The notes: generated from the sequence alone by a model not told the origin. A stretch of DNA of 32,867 bases from Heliomicrobium undosum (GCF_009877425.1 NZ_WXEY01000029.1:1-32867); one strand, 5' to 3'. Shown: positions 7,572 to 15,532, counted from the stretch's first letter. Numbers and translations are program-made.

Positions 7572-7586
7572 AGAGATTCATTCTCA
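7572..7586. promoter_or_regulatory. Second Fur-like half-site cluster in the feoB leader
   Basis: AGAGATT-C-ATTCTCA has a good right arm (6 of 7) and a poor left arm (4 of 7) compared with the Fur consensus. It lies just downstream of the presumed transcription start, where bound Fur would reinforce repression. Confidence 0.35.
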
Positions 7587-7655
7587 TTTGGAGTTTGTGG
7601 GAACATAGCCTTTTAATCAGACATATTCGATCAGACCCACGAGGAGGGAGACACC

Positions 7656-9644
7656 ATGGCGGCGACCTGTCACGGCGCACCGATCAAACTCGATATCGGC
7701 AAAGGGGAAAAGAAGCTGGTTCTCGCCGGCAACCCCAATGTCGGCAAGTCTGTCTTTTTCAATCATCTCACCGGGATGTATGTCGATGTTTCCAACTACC
7801 CCGGCACCACCCTCGACATCTCCCACGGCCGCTACAAGGACTGGGTCGTCATGGACACCCCCGGCATCTATGGGCTCTCTTCCTTTAATGATGAAGAGCG
7901 CATCGCCCGCGACGTCATCCTCCAGGCCGACATGGTGCTGAACATTGTCAACGCGCTGCACCTGGAGCGGGATCTCTTCCTCTCCTTGCAAATCATCGAC
8001 ACCGGCGTTCCCGTCGTCATTGCCGTCAATATGGTCGACGAGGCGAAGCGGCGGGGGATACACATCGATTTTGAGGGCCTGTCCCGGGAACTGGGCGTTC
8101 CCGTCGTCCCGTCCGTAGCTGTGAAAGGCCAGGGGCTCAAGGAAGTGGAAAAGACCCTCGCCGACGCTCGTCCGGGCCGCACCGGCGCGACCCTTGCCAG
8201 AGAAATGGACGCTGTGGCCGCCGTCACAGCCAACCGGGGCGAGGCATTGCTGGCCCTGGAAGGCGACGAGGGCATCCGGCAGACATACCGGATTGCGGCG
8301 CCCTCCCGCCGTGAGGAGATCTACCTGGAGCGTCGCCAACGCGTCAATGAGGTTTGTCAGGCCGTCGTCACGGAGACGACCCAGGGAGCGAACTTCTCTG
8401 TCAAGCTGGGCTACTGGATGGTCCGTCCCGTCACCGGGATCCCCATCCTCGCAGCGGTCCTCTACTTCATGTACCAGTTGATCGGCGTCTGGGTCGCCGG
8501 CGACATCGTCGGACTAACCGAGGAAGGCATCTTCCTCGCCTACTATGAGCCCTTTGTGCGTAATCTGCTGACACCGGTCATTGATCCCGAATCGGCCATC
8601 GGCACGATCCTCTTCGGCGAGTTCGGCCTCCTGACGATGACCATTACCTATGTTTTTGGCCTGTTGCTGCCGCTGGTCGTGGCCTTCTACCTCTCCCTGT
8701 CCACCCTGGAAGATTCGGGCTACCTGCCCCGGGTGGCTGCACTGACCGACCGCGTGCTCAACTACCTCGGCCTAAACGGTCGGGCTGTCATCCCCCTGAT
8801 CCTCGGCTTCGGCTGTGTCACCCTGGCCACCATCACCACCCGGTTGCTCGCCTCGGAGCGGGAAAAACGCATCGCCATCTTCCTGCTCGGCCTGGCCATC
8901 CCCTGTTCAGCCCAGTTGGGCGTCATAACCGGCATCCTGGCCGCCATCGAACCGGCCTTCGTCTTCATGTATGTGCTGATCATCCTCTCCATCCTCATCG
9001 GTGTGGGGATGATCATGGACCGGGTCATCCCCGGCCGCTCCTCGGACCTGCTGATTGAACTGCCGCCCATCCGTTTGCCCCGCATGGTCAACGTGCTGAA
9101 AAAGACGGGCATCAAGTCCTACGCTTTCGTCAAAGAGGCGCTCCCGCTCTTCGCTCTGGGCTCGCTGATCATCAGCGTCCTGTCGGTGACCGGCGCCCTG
9201 GAGGCGCTCCAGGACGCGCTGGCGCCGCTCACCGTCGGCTGGCTGGGCCTGCCGAAAGAGACGGCCACCGTCTTCATCATGGGCCTCGTCCGCCGCGACT
9301 TCGGCGCCGCCGGACTGGCTGACATGACCCTCGCACCTCACCAAGCTGTCATTGCCCTGGCCGTCATCACCCTCTTTGTCCCTTGCATCGCCACCGTGCT
9401 CATCCTCTTCAAGGAGCGTTCCAAGAAAGAGGCCCTTGTCATGTGGCTTTCCACCTGGGTCATCGCCTTTCTGGTCGGCGGGATCGTGGCCCAACTCTAC
9501 GCCCGACTGGAAGAGGTCTACCTCACCGTCGCCGCCTTCGCCGGTCTGATGGGGATGATCGTGGGCGCAGTGCTCCTCTTGGCGCCGAAAAAGCGGGGAG
9601 ACTGCGCCGGCGACGAGACTTGTTGTCAGGCAGAGCAAGCCTAG
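7656..9644 (+). CDS. feoB: Ferrous iron transport protein FeoB
   Basis: FeoB imports Fe2+ across the cytoplasmic membrane. The N-terminal G domain shows G1 GNPNVGKS (25-32), G3 DTPG (67-70) and G4 NMVD (125-128). A helical linker follows, then a membrane domain of about 400 residues with two gate regions (RVAALTDRVLNYLGLNGRAVIPLILGFGC and the later VFIMGLVRRDFGAAGL). The length of 662 is normal. The C-terminus ends in a short Cys-containing tail (CAGDETCC). A GGAGGGAG ribosome site lies well placed before the ATG. It is followed 32 bases later by a Cys-rich small gene and then feoA, probably one operon. The order feoB then feoA is the reverse of the common arrangement. Fur boxes lie upstream. 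Confidence 0.96.
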   Translation: MAATCHGAPIKLDIGKGEKKLVLAGNPNVGKSVFFNHLTGMYVDVSNYPGTTLDISHGRYKDWVVMDTPGIYGLSSFNDEERIARDVILQADMVLNIVNALHLERDLFLSLQIIDTGVPVVIAVNMVDEAKRRGIHIDFEGLSRELGVPVVPSVAVKGQGLKEVEKTLADARPGRTGATLAREMDAVAAVTANRGEALLALEGDEGIRQTYRIAAPSRREEIYLERRQRVNEVCQAVVTETTQGANFSVKLGYWMVRPVTGIPILAAVLYFMYQLIGVWVAGDIVGLTEEGIFLAYYEPFVRNLLTPVIDPESAIGTILFGEFGLLTMTITYVFGLLLPLVVAFYLSLSTLEDSGYLPRVAALTDRVLNYLGLNGRAVIPLILGFGCVTLATITTRLLASEREKRIAIFLLGLAIPCSAQLGVITGILAAIEPAFVFMYVLIILSILIGVGMIMDRVIPGRSSDLLIELPPIRLPRMVNVLKKTGIKSYAFVKEALPLFALGSLIISVLSVTGALEALQDALAPLTVGWLGLPKETATVFIMGLVRRDFGAAGLADMTLAPHQAVIALAVITLFVPCIATVLILFKERSKKEALVMWLSTWVIAFLVGGIVAQLYARLEEVYLTVAAFAGLMGMIVGAVLLLAPKKRGDCAGDETCCQAEQA

Positions 9645-9676
9645 AAAATTCGGCTGCACAAGGGAGGACGCTTGTC

Positions 9677-9895
9677 GTGGGATGGTTTTCCTCGAAACAA
9701 AAGACTGCCGGCGCATGCGCTTCCGTACCCTATGTTGATGCCTGCCCCGGTTGCGGGCTCGATGTGCGGGCATGGCAGCAGGGTCAAGGAGACGGAAAGC
9801 ACTTGCAAAGCGACCGCTGCCCGCGTTGCAACACCCTGCTCCGACCCGCTACGGGTTGCGGCGGCTGCGGCGGTTGCGGGAGTTGTTCGAAATAA
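9677..9895 (+). CDS. Small Cys-rich protein between feoB and feoA
   Basis: This 72-residue protein has nine cysteines: CPGC (23-26) and CPRC (48-51), which look like a zinc-ribbon pair, and a C-terminal run with Cys at 61, 64, 67 and 70 spaced by Gly (GCGGCGGCGSC). There is no membrane segment, so it is not the usual FeoB-associated Cys-rich membrane protein. I do not recognise a named family. Start: GTG 9677 is about nine bases after AGGGAGGA. Position in the feo operon suggests it binds iron, zinc or a cluster and serves FeoB, perhaps in place of FeoC; this is inference. Confidence 0.7.
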   Translation: MGWFSSKQKTAGACASVPYVDACPGCGLDVRAWQQGQGDGKHLQSDRCPRCNTLLRPATGCGGCGGCGSCSK

Positions 9896-9942
9896 GGTTG
9901 GACTCACAATAAGGGACGATTCGAAATAAGGGAGGAATGGAC

Positions 9943-10164
9943 ATGACCTTGGATCGCGGTTTGAAAGGGCAAACGGTCTGCATCACCGGCATCCGCCACC
10001 CCCTCGTGCGGGCGCAGGCGATCCGTTTCGGGATCTCCGAGGGCGAGACGGTGACCGTTCAGGAGGTCATCCCCGCCGGCCCGGTGATCGTGCGTAAGCG
10101 CCATCAGGAACTGGCCATCGGCCGCCGGATGGCGGAGGATATCGATATCAGCGTCATGGCTTGA
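9943..10164 (+). CDS. feoA: FeoA family protein
   Basis: This 73-residue SH3-like FeoA domain shows GLKGQTVCITGI, an RAQAIRFGISEGETVTVQEVIPAGPVIVR core and a C-terminal ELAIGRRMAEDIDI. FeoA is a small cytoplasmic partner thought to modulate FeoB. Start: ATG 9943 is seven bases after GGAGGA; an ATG at 9937 is too close to that site. It is the last gene of the feo operon and is followed by a strong terminator. The sequence TTCGAAATAAGG occurs twice, at the end of the preceding gene and just before this ribosome site, a small duplication. Confidence 0.92.
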   Translation: MTLDRGLKGQTVCITGIRHPLVRAQAIRFGISEGETVTVQEVIPAGPVIVRKRHQELAIGRRMAEDIDISVMA

Positions 10165-10183
10165 AGAAAAGAAGAAATATATG

Positions 10184-10226
10184 AAAAAAGGGCTTGCCCG
10201 GTCAATTCCGGGTCGAGCCCTTTTTT
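10184..10226. terminator. Bidirectional terminator after feoA
   Basis: AAAAAAGGGCT and CCCGG pair with CCGGG and AGCCCTTTTTT around a TCAATT loop, giving A and T runs on both sides. It should stop the feo transcript and the convergent gene ending at 10259. Confidence 0.85.
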
Positions 10227-10258
10227 GTCTCGTCGATTCTCACCTGGTATAATCCACG

Positions 10259-10576
10259 TTACTGCCCCGGCTGGTCGGTCAAATGGACGGCGAGTTTTTT
10301 CAAGCGCCATAAGGTGTCGAGGGTGATCCGGAAAGGACCGCTCACTGCGGACAGGGCCTTGGTAAGGTAGATGGCGACATCGTCCCTGTCGAAGCGGAGG
10401 TATTTCGTTCCTGCGCCCCGCGGGACGCCGATATCGATCAGGGGCGTCGGCCCCTGGGACGGGTTGACGTTGGCGCTCGCCATGGTGATATGGATGACGC
10501 CGCCGCGTTCAAGGATAAACTGTCGCGCCGCTGGTTCAATGCTGAAACGTTCGCCGGTTTCTTCCTCGGTGCGCAT
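10259..10576 (-). CDS. IscA/HesB-like fold protein lacking cysteines
   Basis: This 105-residue protein begins like small HesB/IscA-type 'CC/Se motif' proteins of Clostridia: FSIEPAARQFILERGGVIHIT, then a PLIDIGVPRG stretch, YLRFDRDDVAIYL and a closing ITLDTLWRLKKLAV. In relatives as I recall them, the region after the second strand carries a Cys-Cys or Cys-Sec pair; here it reads ASANVNPSQGPTP with no cysteine anywhere in the protein. Cluster binding through Cys is therefore not possible. The family assignment is from memory of the pattern and is tentative. A good AGGAGG ribosome site precedes the ATG, and a well-formed promoter with an overlapping palindrome lies upstream. Confidence 0.6.
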   Translation of the reverse strand: MRTEEETGERFSIEPAARQFILERGGVIHITMASANVNPSQGPTPLIDIGVPRGAGTKYLRFDRDDVAIYLTKALSAVSGPFRITLDTLWRLKKLAVHLTDQPGQ

Positions 10577-10615
10577 CGCAAAAGACCTCCTGGCAATAGG
10601 AGTAAGTACATAAAG

Positions 10616-10649
10616 ATTGTACCAGGGTGAGAAATTGTCTTCAAGACAA
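10616..10649 (-). promoter_or_regulatory. Promoter with a 7-1-7 palindromic operator
   Basis: On the minus strand TTGAAG (10639-10644), a 17-base spacer and TACAAT (10616-10621) form a promoter for the Cys-free IscA-like gene. A perfect palindrome, TTGTCTT-C-AAGACAA (10635-10649), covers the -35 element. Its 7-1-7 layout resembles Fur/PerR/Zur-type boxes, but the half-site is different from their consensus sequences. Confidence 0.6.
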
Positions 10650-10704
10650 AAACGTCAATCTATTCGATTGAGAATGGTCTCACCTTCAATTGTTGCAAAT
10701 CGCA

Positions 10705-10733
10705 TCGACAAGCCACTTCCCGGTTTGTATAAT
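10705..10733 (+). promoter_or_regulatory. Sigma-A-type promoter for the gene at 10793
   Basis: TCGACA (10705-10710), a 17-base spacer and a perfect TATAAT (10728-10733) lie about 60 bases before the start codon. This gene pair is divergent, with both promoters in the 216-base gap. Confidence 0.7.
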
Positions 10734-10792
10734 AAGATTGTTGCAGAAAAGGCCAAAGCTTTTTGCAGACTTCGTGAAAGGGGACGATTTAC

Positions 10793-11224
10793 ATGGATGG
10801 AATGCTTTCGACATGGTTGATTCTTCTGGTCATCAGCGCAATCATTGGTTATTATATCTATAGGGCCAAGCTCTCGGAACGCCTCCTCAACTCTCCCGGA
10901 CCGGGAGGAACCTATATCCCCCCTTCGGTCCCGCCGGGTCATATCATGGCAGGGCAGGGGACGGCTTGTGAACTTGCCGGCGTTTACGGCAATACCGCCG
11001 CACCGACTGGCGATCCGCTGGCTGGCGTCATGTTGAAGAACCTGCTCCATAACGGTCTGATCAATCAATCCCAATTCGAACAATGGCGGGAGTTGCCTGT
11101 CGGCGACCTGCAGGAACAACTGGTAGGCAACAACGTGATGAATCGCGATCAGGTATCGCAGTTTACCAACCGGCAGCAGGAGTTGTTGCGCAGCAGCGCT
11201 CTCGGTCCTGCCGGGGGACAGTGA
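10793..11224 (+). CDS. Membrane-anchored protein of unknown function
   Basis: I do not recognise this 143-residue protein. It has one N-terminal membrane segment (about residues 6-23, WLILLVISAIIGYYIY), a Pro/Gly-rich linker (SPGPGGTYIPPSVPPG), and a soluble C-terminal part with two repeated helical pieces, LKNLLHNGLINQSQFEQW and LQEQLVGNNVMNRDQVSQF. These two resemble each other (L-x(3,4)-L-x-x-N-x-(L/V)-(I/M)-N-(Q/R)-x-Q-(F/V)), suggesting an internal duplication. The short N-terminus and following basic residues (YRAKLSER) suggest the soluble part is in the cytoplasm. It has its own good promoter and stands alone before a terminator. Confidence 0.75.
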   Translation: MDGMLSTWLILLVISAIIGYYIYRAKLSERLLNSPGPGGTYIPPSVPPGHIMAGQGTACELAGVYGNTAAPTGDPLAGVMLKNLLHNGLINQSQFEQWRELPVGDLQEQLVGNNVMNRDQVSQFTNRQQELLRSSALGPAGGQ

Positions 11225-11294
11225 TGTAGTTAGGCAATCGTAAGCTCTTTTTTCGTTTCCATGATCGCCGGTCGGCACGTACGCCGTAGGCGCG

Positions 11295-11321
11295 AAAAAA
11301 CCGGGGAGACCCGGTTTTTTT
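11295..11321 (+). terminator. Rho-independent terminator
   Basis: AAAAAACCGGG-GAGA-CCCGGTTTTTT is a perfect 11-bp stem followed by more T. It ends the unknown membrane-protein transcript. It is only 22 bases before the kinase start codon, so a promoter for the kinase would have to lie in or before it. Confidence 0.85.
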
Positions 11322-11343
11322 CATTCAGCCGCGATGGGAGCCC

Positions 11344-13878
11344 GTGAACAGGATGTTGACGGAAAGCAAAAAGGTTTACCTCAAGTTGCTACTCTCTACG
11401 GGTCGCTACGGCGCGGCGGCCAAGACTTTCACGCCGGGAGAGGGGCCGGAGGAGGGTAAACTCGCCTTGGCCCTCGCTGTCCTTACCGGCGATTATATCG
11501 CGTTTTATGAAGCGGCCGACCAGTGGGATAAGACTTTTGGACTTACAACAGGAGCGAGCACGGAGCGGGGGGGAGGATTCGATGCGTCATGGCTGCTCCT
11601 GCGTTGTCACGGCGAACTGGGATACCGCGGTTTGCATCCCCGCTCTCTGCCTATCTTTTTGACGGCGGCCCGCCATCTCCCCCAGGACCCTTTCGCCATC
11701 TGGGCGGCTGCAGTCGGCTGCGCTGATCGCAACCAGTCCGGCGCCGAGGCCATTGACCTCTATGAGCGGGCTCTGTCCCTATCCGGCGAGTGGCTGGCTG
11801 AGTATGATCCCGGCGACCTGTTGAGCCAGGATCCCCTTTTCAACACCTATCCCCGTTTGGTGGCCGATCTTCGCCGGGTGCTAGGCGCCGACCTGTGGGC
11901 GGCTGGCCGGTTCCCTCCGGAATGGGAACTGCAGCGGCTTTGGGAAGACCGGCTGGTCACTGCGCGGCTGCGCAAAGACGACCTCGAAGAGGAAGATGTG
12001 GCCTGGCTGCGGCGTTACCTCCGCCACAGCGGCGACCATAACGCAGAGGTGAAGATCCGCATCCAGCGCTTTCTGGGCCGGTGGGTGTTGCGCAAAAAGG
12101 ATCCTGATGAACCCCAACTGGCCCTGCTGGAGGAGTCTGTTCGCTACCTCAGCCTGCGCGAGAAGCTGGAGGCGGAGCAAACCCTCGGCCAGACCTATTT
12201 TGCGCGAGGATCCTGGGGCAAGGCGGTCTTTTGGCTCCAGCGATCAGCCCTGCGGCAAAAAACGGATCTGCGCCTTCAGACGCAGTTGGCGCAAGCCTTG
12301 ACGGCCTGGCAGCATGAGCAACCGACATCTTCCGGATACCGCAAGGCGCGTTTCGACGCGAGAAAGGCTTGGCGGAGGGTGCTCGAACTGGATCCCCTGA
12401 ACGGGAAGGCCTTTTTGGCTCTCGGGGAGATGGACGAGGAAGAGGGCGCCCTCGCCGAAGCGAGAGACGATTATGCCAGAGCCCTCGCCGCCGGTGAAAA
12501 AGCGTCCGACGACGGCGTCGCGGGCCTCGCCCTGGTCAAACTGGGTGTGCTGCGCTTTCGCGGCGGTCAACTGGACGAAGCGGAGCAACTGTTGGCCAGG
12601 GCGGCTTCCCGGATCGTGCCTGACAGGGACGAGAACCGCGCTCATCTGGCGCGCGCCCTCTACTACCTCGGCGAGGTTCACCGGCGACGGGAAGACCTCT
12701 TCCGGGCCGAATCTTTTCAACGGCAGGCGCTCACCTGGGATCCCTTGGCCGGCGATCACCTGCGCGGTGATTGGGAACGGCTGCTCAAACTGGGGGAAGG
12801 GGGCTTTGCCGAGGTCTGGAAGGTCCGCCACCGGAGAACAGGCCAACTGGGCGCTATGAAGATGCTGAAAGCCAACCTGTTGGGCAGGGAAAAGGCCCGC
12901 AAGCGATTCAAAAACGAGGCCATCCTAACGATGAACCTGGGCGGCGTCCACAACCTGATCCAGGGGTTCCCCGACAGCGTCGACTTCACCCGTTTCAGCT
13001 TCGTCGTTGAACTGCTCGACAGTTCCCTCAAAAAGCGCATCTACCGCTATGACGACGATGGGAGGATTGCGGAACGCTGCCCTCTCTCCGAGTCCGAATT
13101 ACTCCAACTGATCCAGGCGGTGGGCGCCGCCCTCGTCTATATCCACAGTCTCGGACCTGAATACATCCACCGCGACATCAAGCCTGACAACATCCTGATC
13201 ACCGAGGACCTCGGGAAGATCCGTTTGGCTGATCTGGGCACGCTGCGCATCTCCCGTGAATTATATAACGAAGCGGAACGCTTCCAGGAAACAAACTTCC
13301 GGGCAGGAGGCGCTAGGGAAACCGCCACATCGAAATCGAAGAGGTTCTCCTTCAAAGCGCCTGTCCGAGAAAAAACTGTTTTTTCGGACAAACTCCCCCG
13401 CAACCCCGGCTTTACGCCCATCGAGACCTTGGGCAACCTAGGAACACCGCCTTACACGGCGCCGGAGGTGATCCGCTGCCAAACCGGTTGGGGAGACGGT
13501 CGTCATGACCAACGGGCCGACCTGTTCTCCTTCGGCGCCACCCTTTTTGAGGCCGCCACGGGCTACCCGCCCTTTACGACCGGAGATGACAGCGAGGAGA
13601 ACATCCATGCGCTGATGGAAAGGGTGATTAACACCGCCTTTCAGCGGCCGGAGGAACTGGGTTTGTCGCTGGAAGCGGCGGGCGATCTGTCGCGGCTGCG
13701 AGAATTGCACCGGAGCGGGCGGGCGGCCGTCACGCCTCGGGGGCTGAACCCGTCGCTCTCCGAGAAAGTAGAGGCTGTCATCCTCCGCTGCCTGGAAAAG
13801 GATCCCGAACGCAGGTACCCGGCAGTCCGGTTTTTACTCGAAGATATTGACAGGAGCCTGCCGGAACCCTCGACCTGA
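11344..13878 (+). CDS. TPR-containing Hanks-type Ser/Thr protein kinase
   Basis: This 844-residue protein has a long helical N-terminal half. TPR-like repeats are clearest at about residues 340-470 (KAFLALGEMDEEEGALAEA, then LALVKLGVLRFRGGQLDEA and ALYYLGEVHRRREDLFRA). The kinase domain runs from about 475 to the end: glycine loop GEGGFAEVW (about 483), Lys506 in GAMKML, catalytic loop HRDIKPDN (about 608), DLG instead of DFG (about 630) and GTPPYTAPE (about 700). Between DLG and APE lie about 75 residues, roughly twice or more the usual length, basic and Ser/Thr-rich. There is no membrane segment and no PASTA domain, and the kinase is at the C-terminus, unlike PrkC. Start: GTG 11344 is close to GGGAG; ATG 11353 is the alternative. 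It stands alone. Confidence 0.9.
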   Translation: MNRMLTESKKVYLKLLLSTGRYGAAAKTFTPGEGPEEGKLALALAVLTGDYIAFYEAADQWDKTFGLTTGASTERGGGFDASWLLLRCHGELGYRGLHPRSLPIFLTAARHLPQDPFAIWAAAVGCADRNQSGAEAIDLYERALSLSGEWLAEYDPGDLLSQDPLFNTYPRLVADLRRVLGADLWAAGRFPPEWELQRLWEDRLVTARLRKDDLEEEDVAWLRRYLRHSGDHNAEVKIRIQRFLGRWVLRKKDPDEPQLALLEESVRYLSLREKLEAEQTLGQTYFARGSWGKAVFWLQRSALRQKTDLRLQTQLAQALTAWQHEQPTSSGYRKARFDARKAWRRVLELDPLNGKAFLALGEMDEEEGALAEARDDYARALAAGEKASDDGVAGLALVKLGVLRFRGGQLDEAEQLLARAASRIVPDRDENRAHLARALYYLGEVHRRREDLFRAESFQRQALTWDPLAGDHLRGDWERLLKLGEGGFAEVWKVRHRRTGQLGAMKMLKANLLGREKARKRFKNEAILTMNLGGVHNLIQGFPDSVDFTRFSFVVELLDSSLKKRIYRYDDDGRIAERCPLSESELLQLIQAVGAALVYIHSLGPEYIHRDIKPDNILITEDLGKIRLADLGTLRISRELYNEAERFQETNFRAGGARETATSKSKRFSFKAPVREKTVFSDKLPRNPGFTPIETLGNLGTPPYTAPEVIRCQTGWGDGRHDQRADLFSFGATLFEAATGYPPFTTGDDSEENIHALMERVINTAFQRPEELGLSLEAAGDLSRLRELHRSGRAAVTPRGLNPSLSEKVEAVILRCLEKDPERRYPAVRFLLEDIDRSLPEPST

Positions 13879-14055
13879 GCCTAAGACAGCGCCTGAAGAA
13901 GGAGCGGGTGGCAGGTTACTTATAGCGGCGAGAGTGATCCGGCGATTCTGGAGACAATGGATAGATGAAGAAATTTTTCAATTCATGAAACGTCATTTTC
14001 GTCCGCTTTCGTGTTAGCATGAGGAAAACCAACCCGGTAGGAGGGACTTGTTTCC

Positions 14056-15333
14056 ATGCCCCATGAATGGCAGGTGATGACGGCCATCGGAATATTCCTG
14101 CTTTCCTACGGCCTGATCATCTCCGAAAAGATTCACCGCATGACGGTGGCCCTGTTGGGCGCCGTTGTCATGCTCCTTCTTGGCATCCTTTCTCAGGAGG
14201 AGGCCGTCCATGCCGTCGACTTCAACACCTTGGGCCTCTTGATCGGCATGATGATCATCGTCGGCATCCTGCGGCGCACGGGGGTCTTCGAGTATTTCGC
14301 CGTCAAAGCCGCCAAAGCGGCCAAGGGGAGCCCCGCCGGCATCCTGATCCTGCTTAGCATCGTCACGGCGGTTGCCTCGGCCCTCTTGGACAATGTGACG
14401 ACAGTGCTGTTGATCGTTCCCGTCACCCTCTCCATCACCGACACCTTGGATGTGGACCCCGTACCCTTTCTCATCGCCGAGGTGTTAGCGGCCAACATCG
14501 GCGGGACGGCCACCCTGATCGGCGATCCGCCGAACATCATGATCGGCGGCGCTGTGGGGCTCAGCTTCAATGATTTTGTTTTCAATCTAGCGCCGATTGT
14601 CCTCCCCATCATGGTGGTCACCCTGCTGCTCCTTAGGTGGATTTACCGGCGGGAACTGCAGGCAGACGATGCCAGCAAGGCCCGGATCATGGCCCTTGAC
14701 GAGACGGAAACGATCAAAGACCATGCCCTGCTGCGCAAATCGGCGCTGGTGCTGGCGCTGACCATCCTAGGTTTCATGTTGCATGGCCTGCTCCACCTCG
14801 AATCGGCCACCATCGCCTTGGCTGGCGCCGCCTTTCTGCTCCTGATCACACGGGAAGAGCCGGAGGATATCCTGCTGGCCGTCGAGTGGCCGACCCTCTT
14901 TTTCTTCATCGGACTGTTCATCATCGTCGGCGCTCTGGAACACGTCGGAGTCATCCGCTGGGTCGCCGAGGCCGGTTTGCGCCTGACTGGCGGCGCTGTG
15001 GGACCGACGACGATCCTCATCCTCTGGCTCTCAGCCATCGCTTCGGCCTTTGTCGACAACATCCCCTTTGTGGCCACCATGATCCCCCTGATCAAGGCGA
15101 TGGGTGAGATGGGCGGCATGGACACGATGCCCCTCTGGTGGAGCCTCGCCCTGGGGGCTTGTCTCGGCGGCAACGGCACGATCATCGGCGCTTCAGCCAA
15201 CGTCATCGTCGCCGGGATGGCCGAAAAAAATGGGATCGCCATCTCCTTCATCCGCTTCATGAAGGTGGCCTTCCCGCTGATGCTGGTCAGCATCGTCATT
15301 GCTCATATCTACCTGTGGTTGAGGTATCTCTAA
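14056..15333 (+). CDS. ArsB/NhaD-family (IT superfamily) transporter
   Basis: This 425-residue protein has about 11-12 membrane segments and the repeated motifs of the ArsB/NhaD group: LLIGMMIIVGILRRTGVFEY, then ALLDNVTTVLLIVPVT with AANIGGTATLIGDPPNIMIG in the first half, and IASAFVDNIPFVATMIPL with LGGNGTIIGASANVIVAG in the second. Such proteins move arsenite or Na+/H+ or related anions across the inner membrane. No arsR or other ars gene lies nearby, so sodium/proton exchange or anion transport is as likely as arsenite export. A GGAGGGAC ribosome site precedes the ATG. It is monocistronic and is followed by two hairpins. Confidence 0.88.
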   Translation: MPHEWQVMTAIGIFLLSYGLIISEKIHRMTVALLGAVVMLLLGILSQEEAVHAVDFNTLGLLIGMMIIVGILRRTGVFEYFAVKAAKAAKGSPAGILILLSIVTAVASALLDNVTTVLLIVPVTLSITDTLDVDPVPFLIAEVLAANIGGTATLIGDPPNIMIGGAVGLSFNDFVFNLAPIVLPIMVVTLLLLRWIYRRELQADDASKARIMALDETETIKDHALLRKSALVLALTILGFMLHGLLHLESATIALAGAAFLLLITREEPEDILLAVEWPTLFFFIGLFIIVGALEHVGVIRWVAEAGLRLTGGAVGPTTILILWLSAIASAFVDNIPFVATMIPLIKAMGEMGGMDTMPLWWSLALGACLGGNGTIIGASANVIVAGMAEKNGIAISFIRFMKVAFPLMLVSIVIAHIYLWLRYL

Positions 15334-15402
15334 TGAGACATATCGCTGATACGTGATAGCACGAATCCATTTCTTCCACGGCCTCAGGACTTCAAAAAAT
15401 GA

Positions 15403-15435
15403 GACCCAGGTCCCGTAAGAACCGGGTCCCGGGTC
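15403..15435. other. Imperfect GC-rich hairpin
   Basis: GACCCAGGTCCCG pairs with CGGGTCCCGGGTC with 11 of 13 positions matched and a seven-base loop. No T run follows. It lies 70 bases after the transporter gene and may stabilise the mRNA end or add to termination. Confidence 0.5.
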
Positions 15436-15499
15436 CGATGCACTTCTGTTCTCCAACAGTTATGATCAAAGTGCCTTCTTTCAATACCCATCTGCGTAG

Positions 15500-15524
15500 C
15501 CCGACACGTGTCGGGTTTTTTTTT
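15500..15524 (+). terminator. Palindromic terminator
   Basis: CCCGACACGTGTCGGG is a perfect 16-base palindrome followed by nine T. As RNA it would fold as a 6-bp stem with an ACGT loop. The T run fits plus-strand termination after the transporter. The histidine kinase gene converges from the other side. Confidence 0.75.
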
Positions 15525-15532
15525 ATGTCTTC

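Noticed and set aside
8907-9773. A 288-codon frame antisense to feoB
   Set aside because: It is rich in His, Asp, Gln and Arg as is usual for the opposite frame of a GC-rich membrane-protein gene; feoB is certain.
14056-15333. Arsenic resistance operon
   Set aside because: The transporter family includes ArsB, but no arsR, arsC or arsA is adjacent, so the label would overreach.
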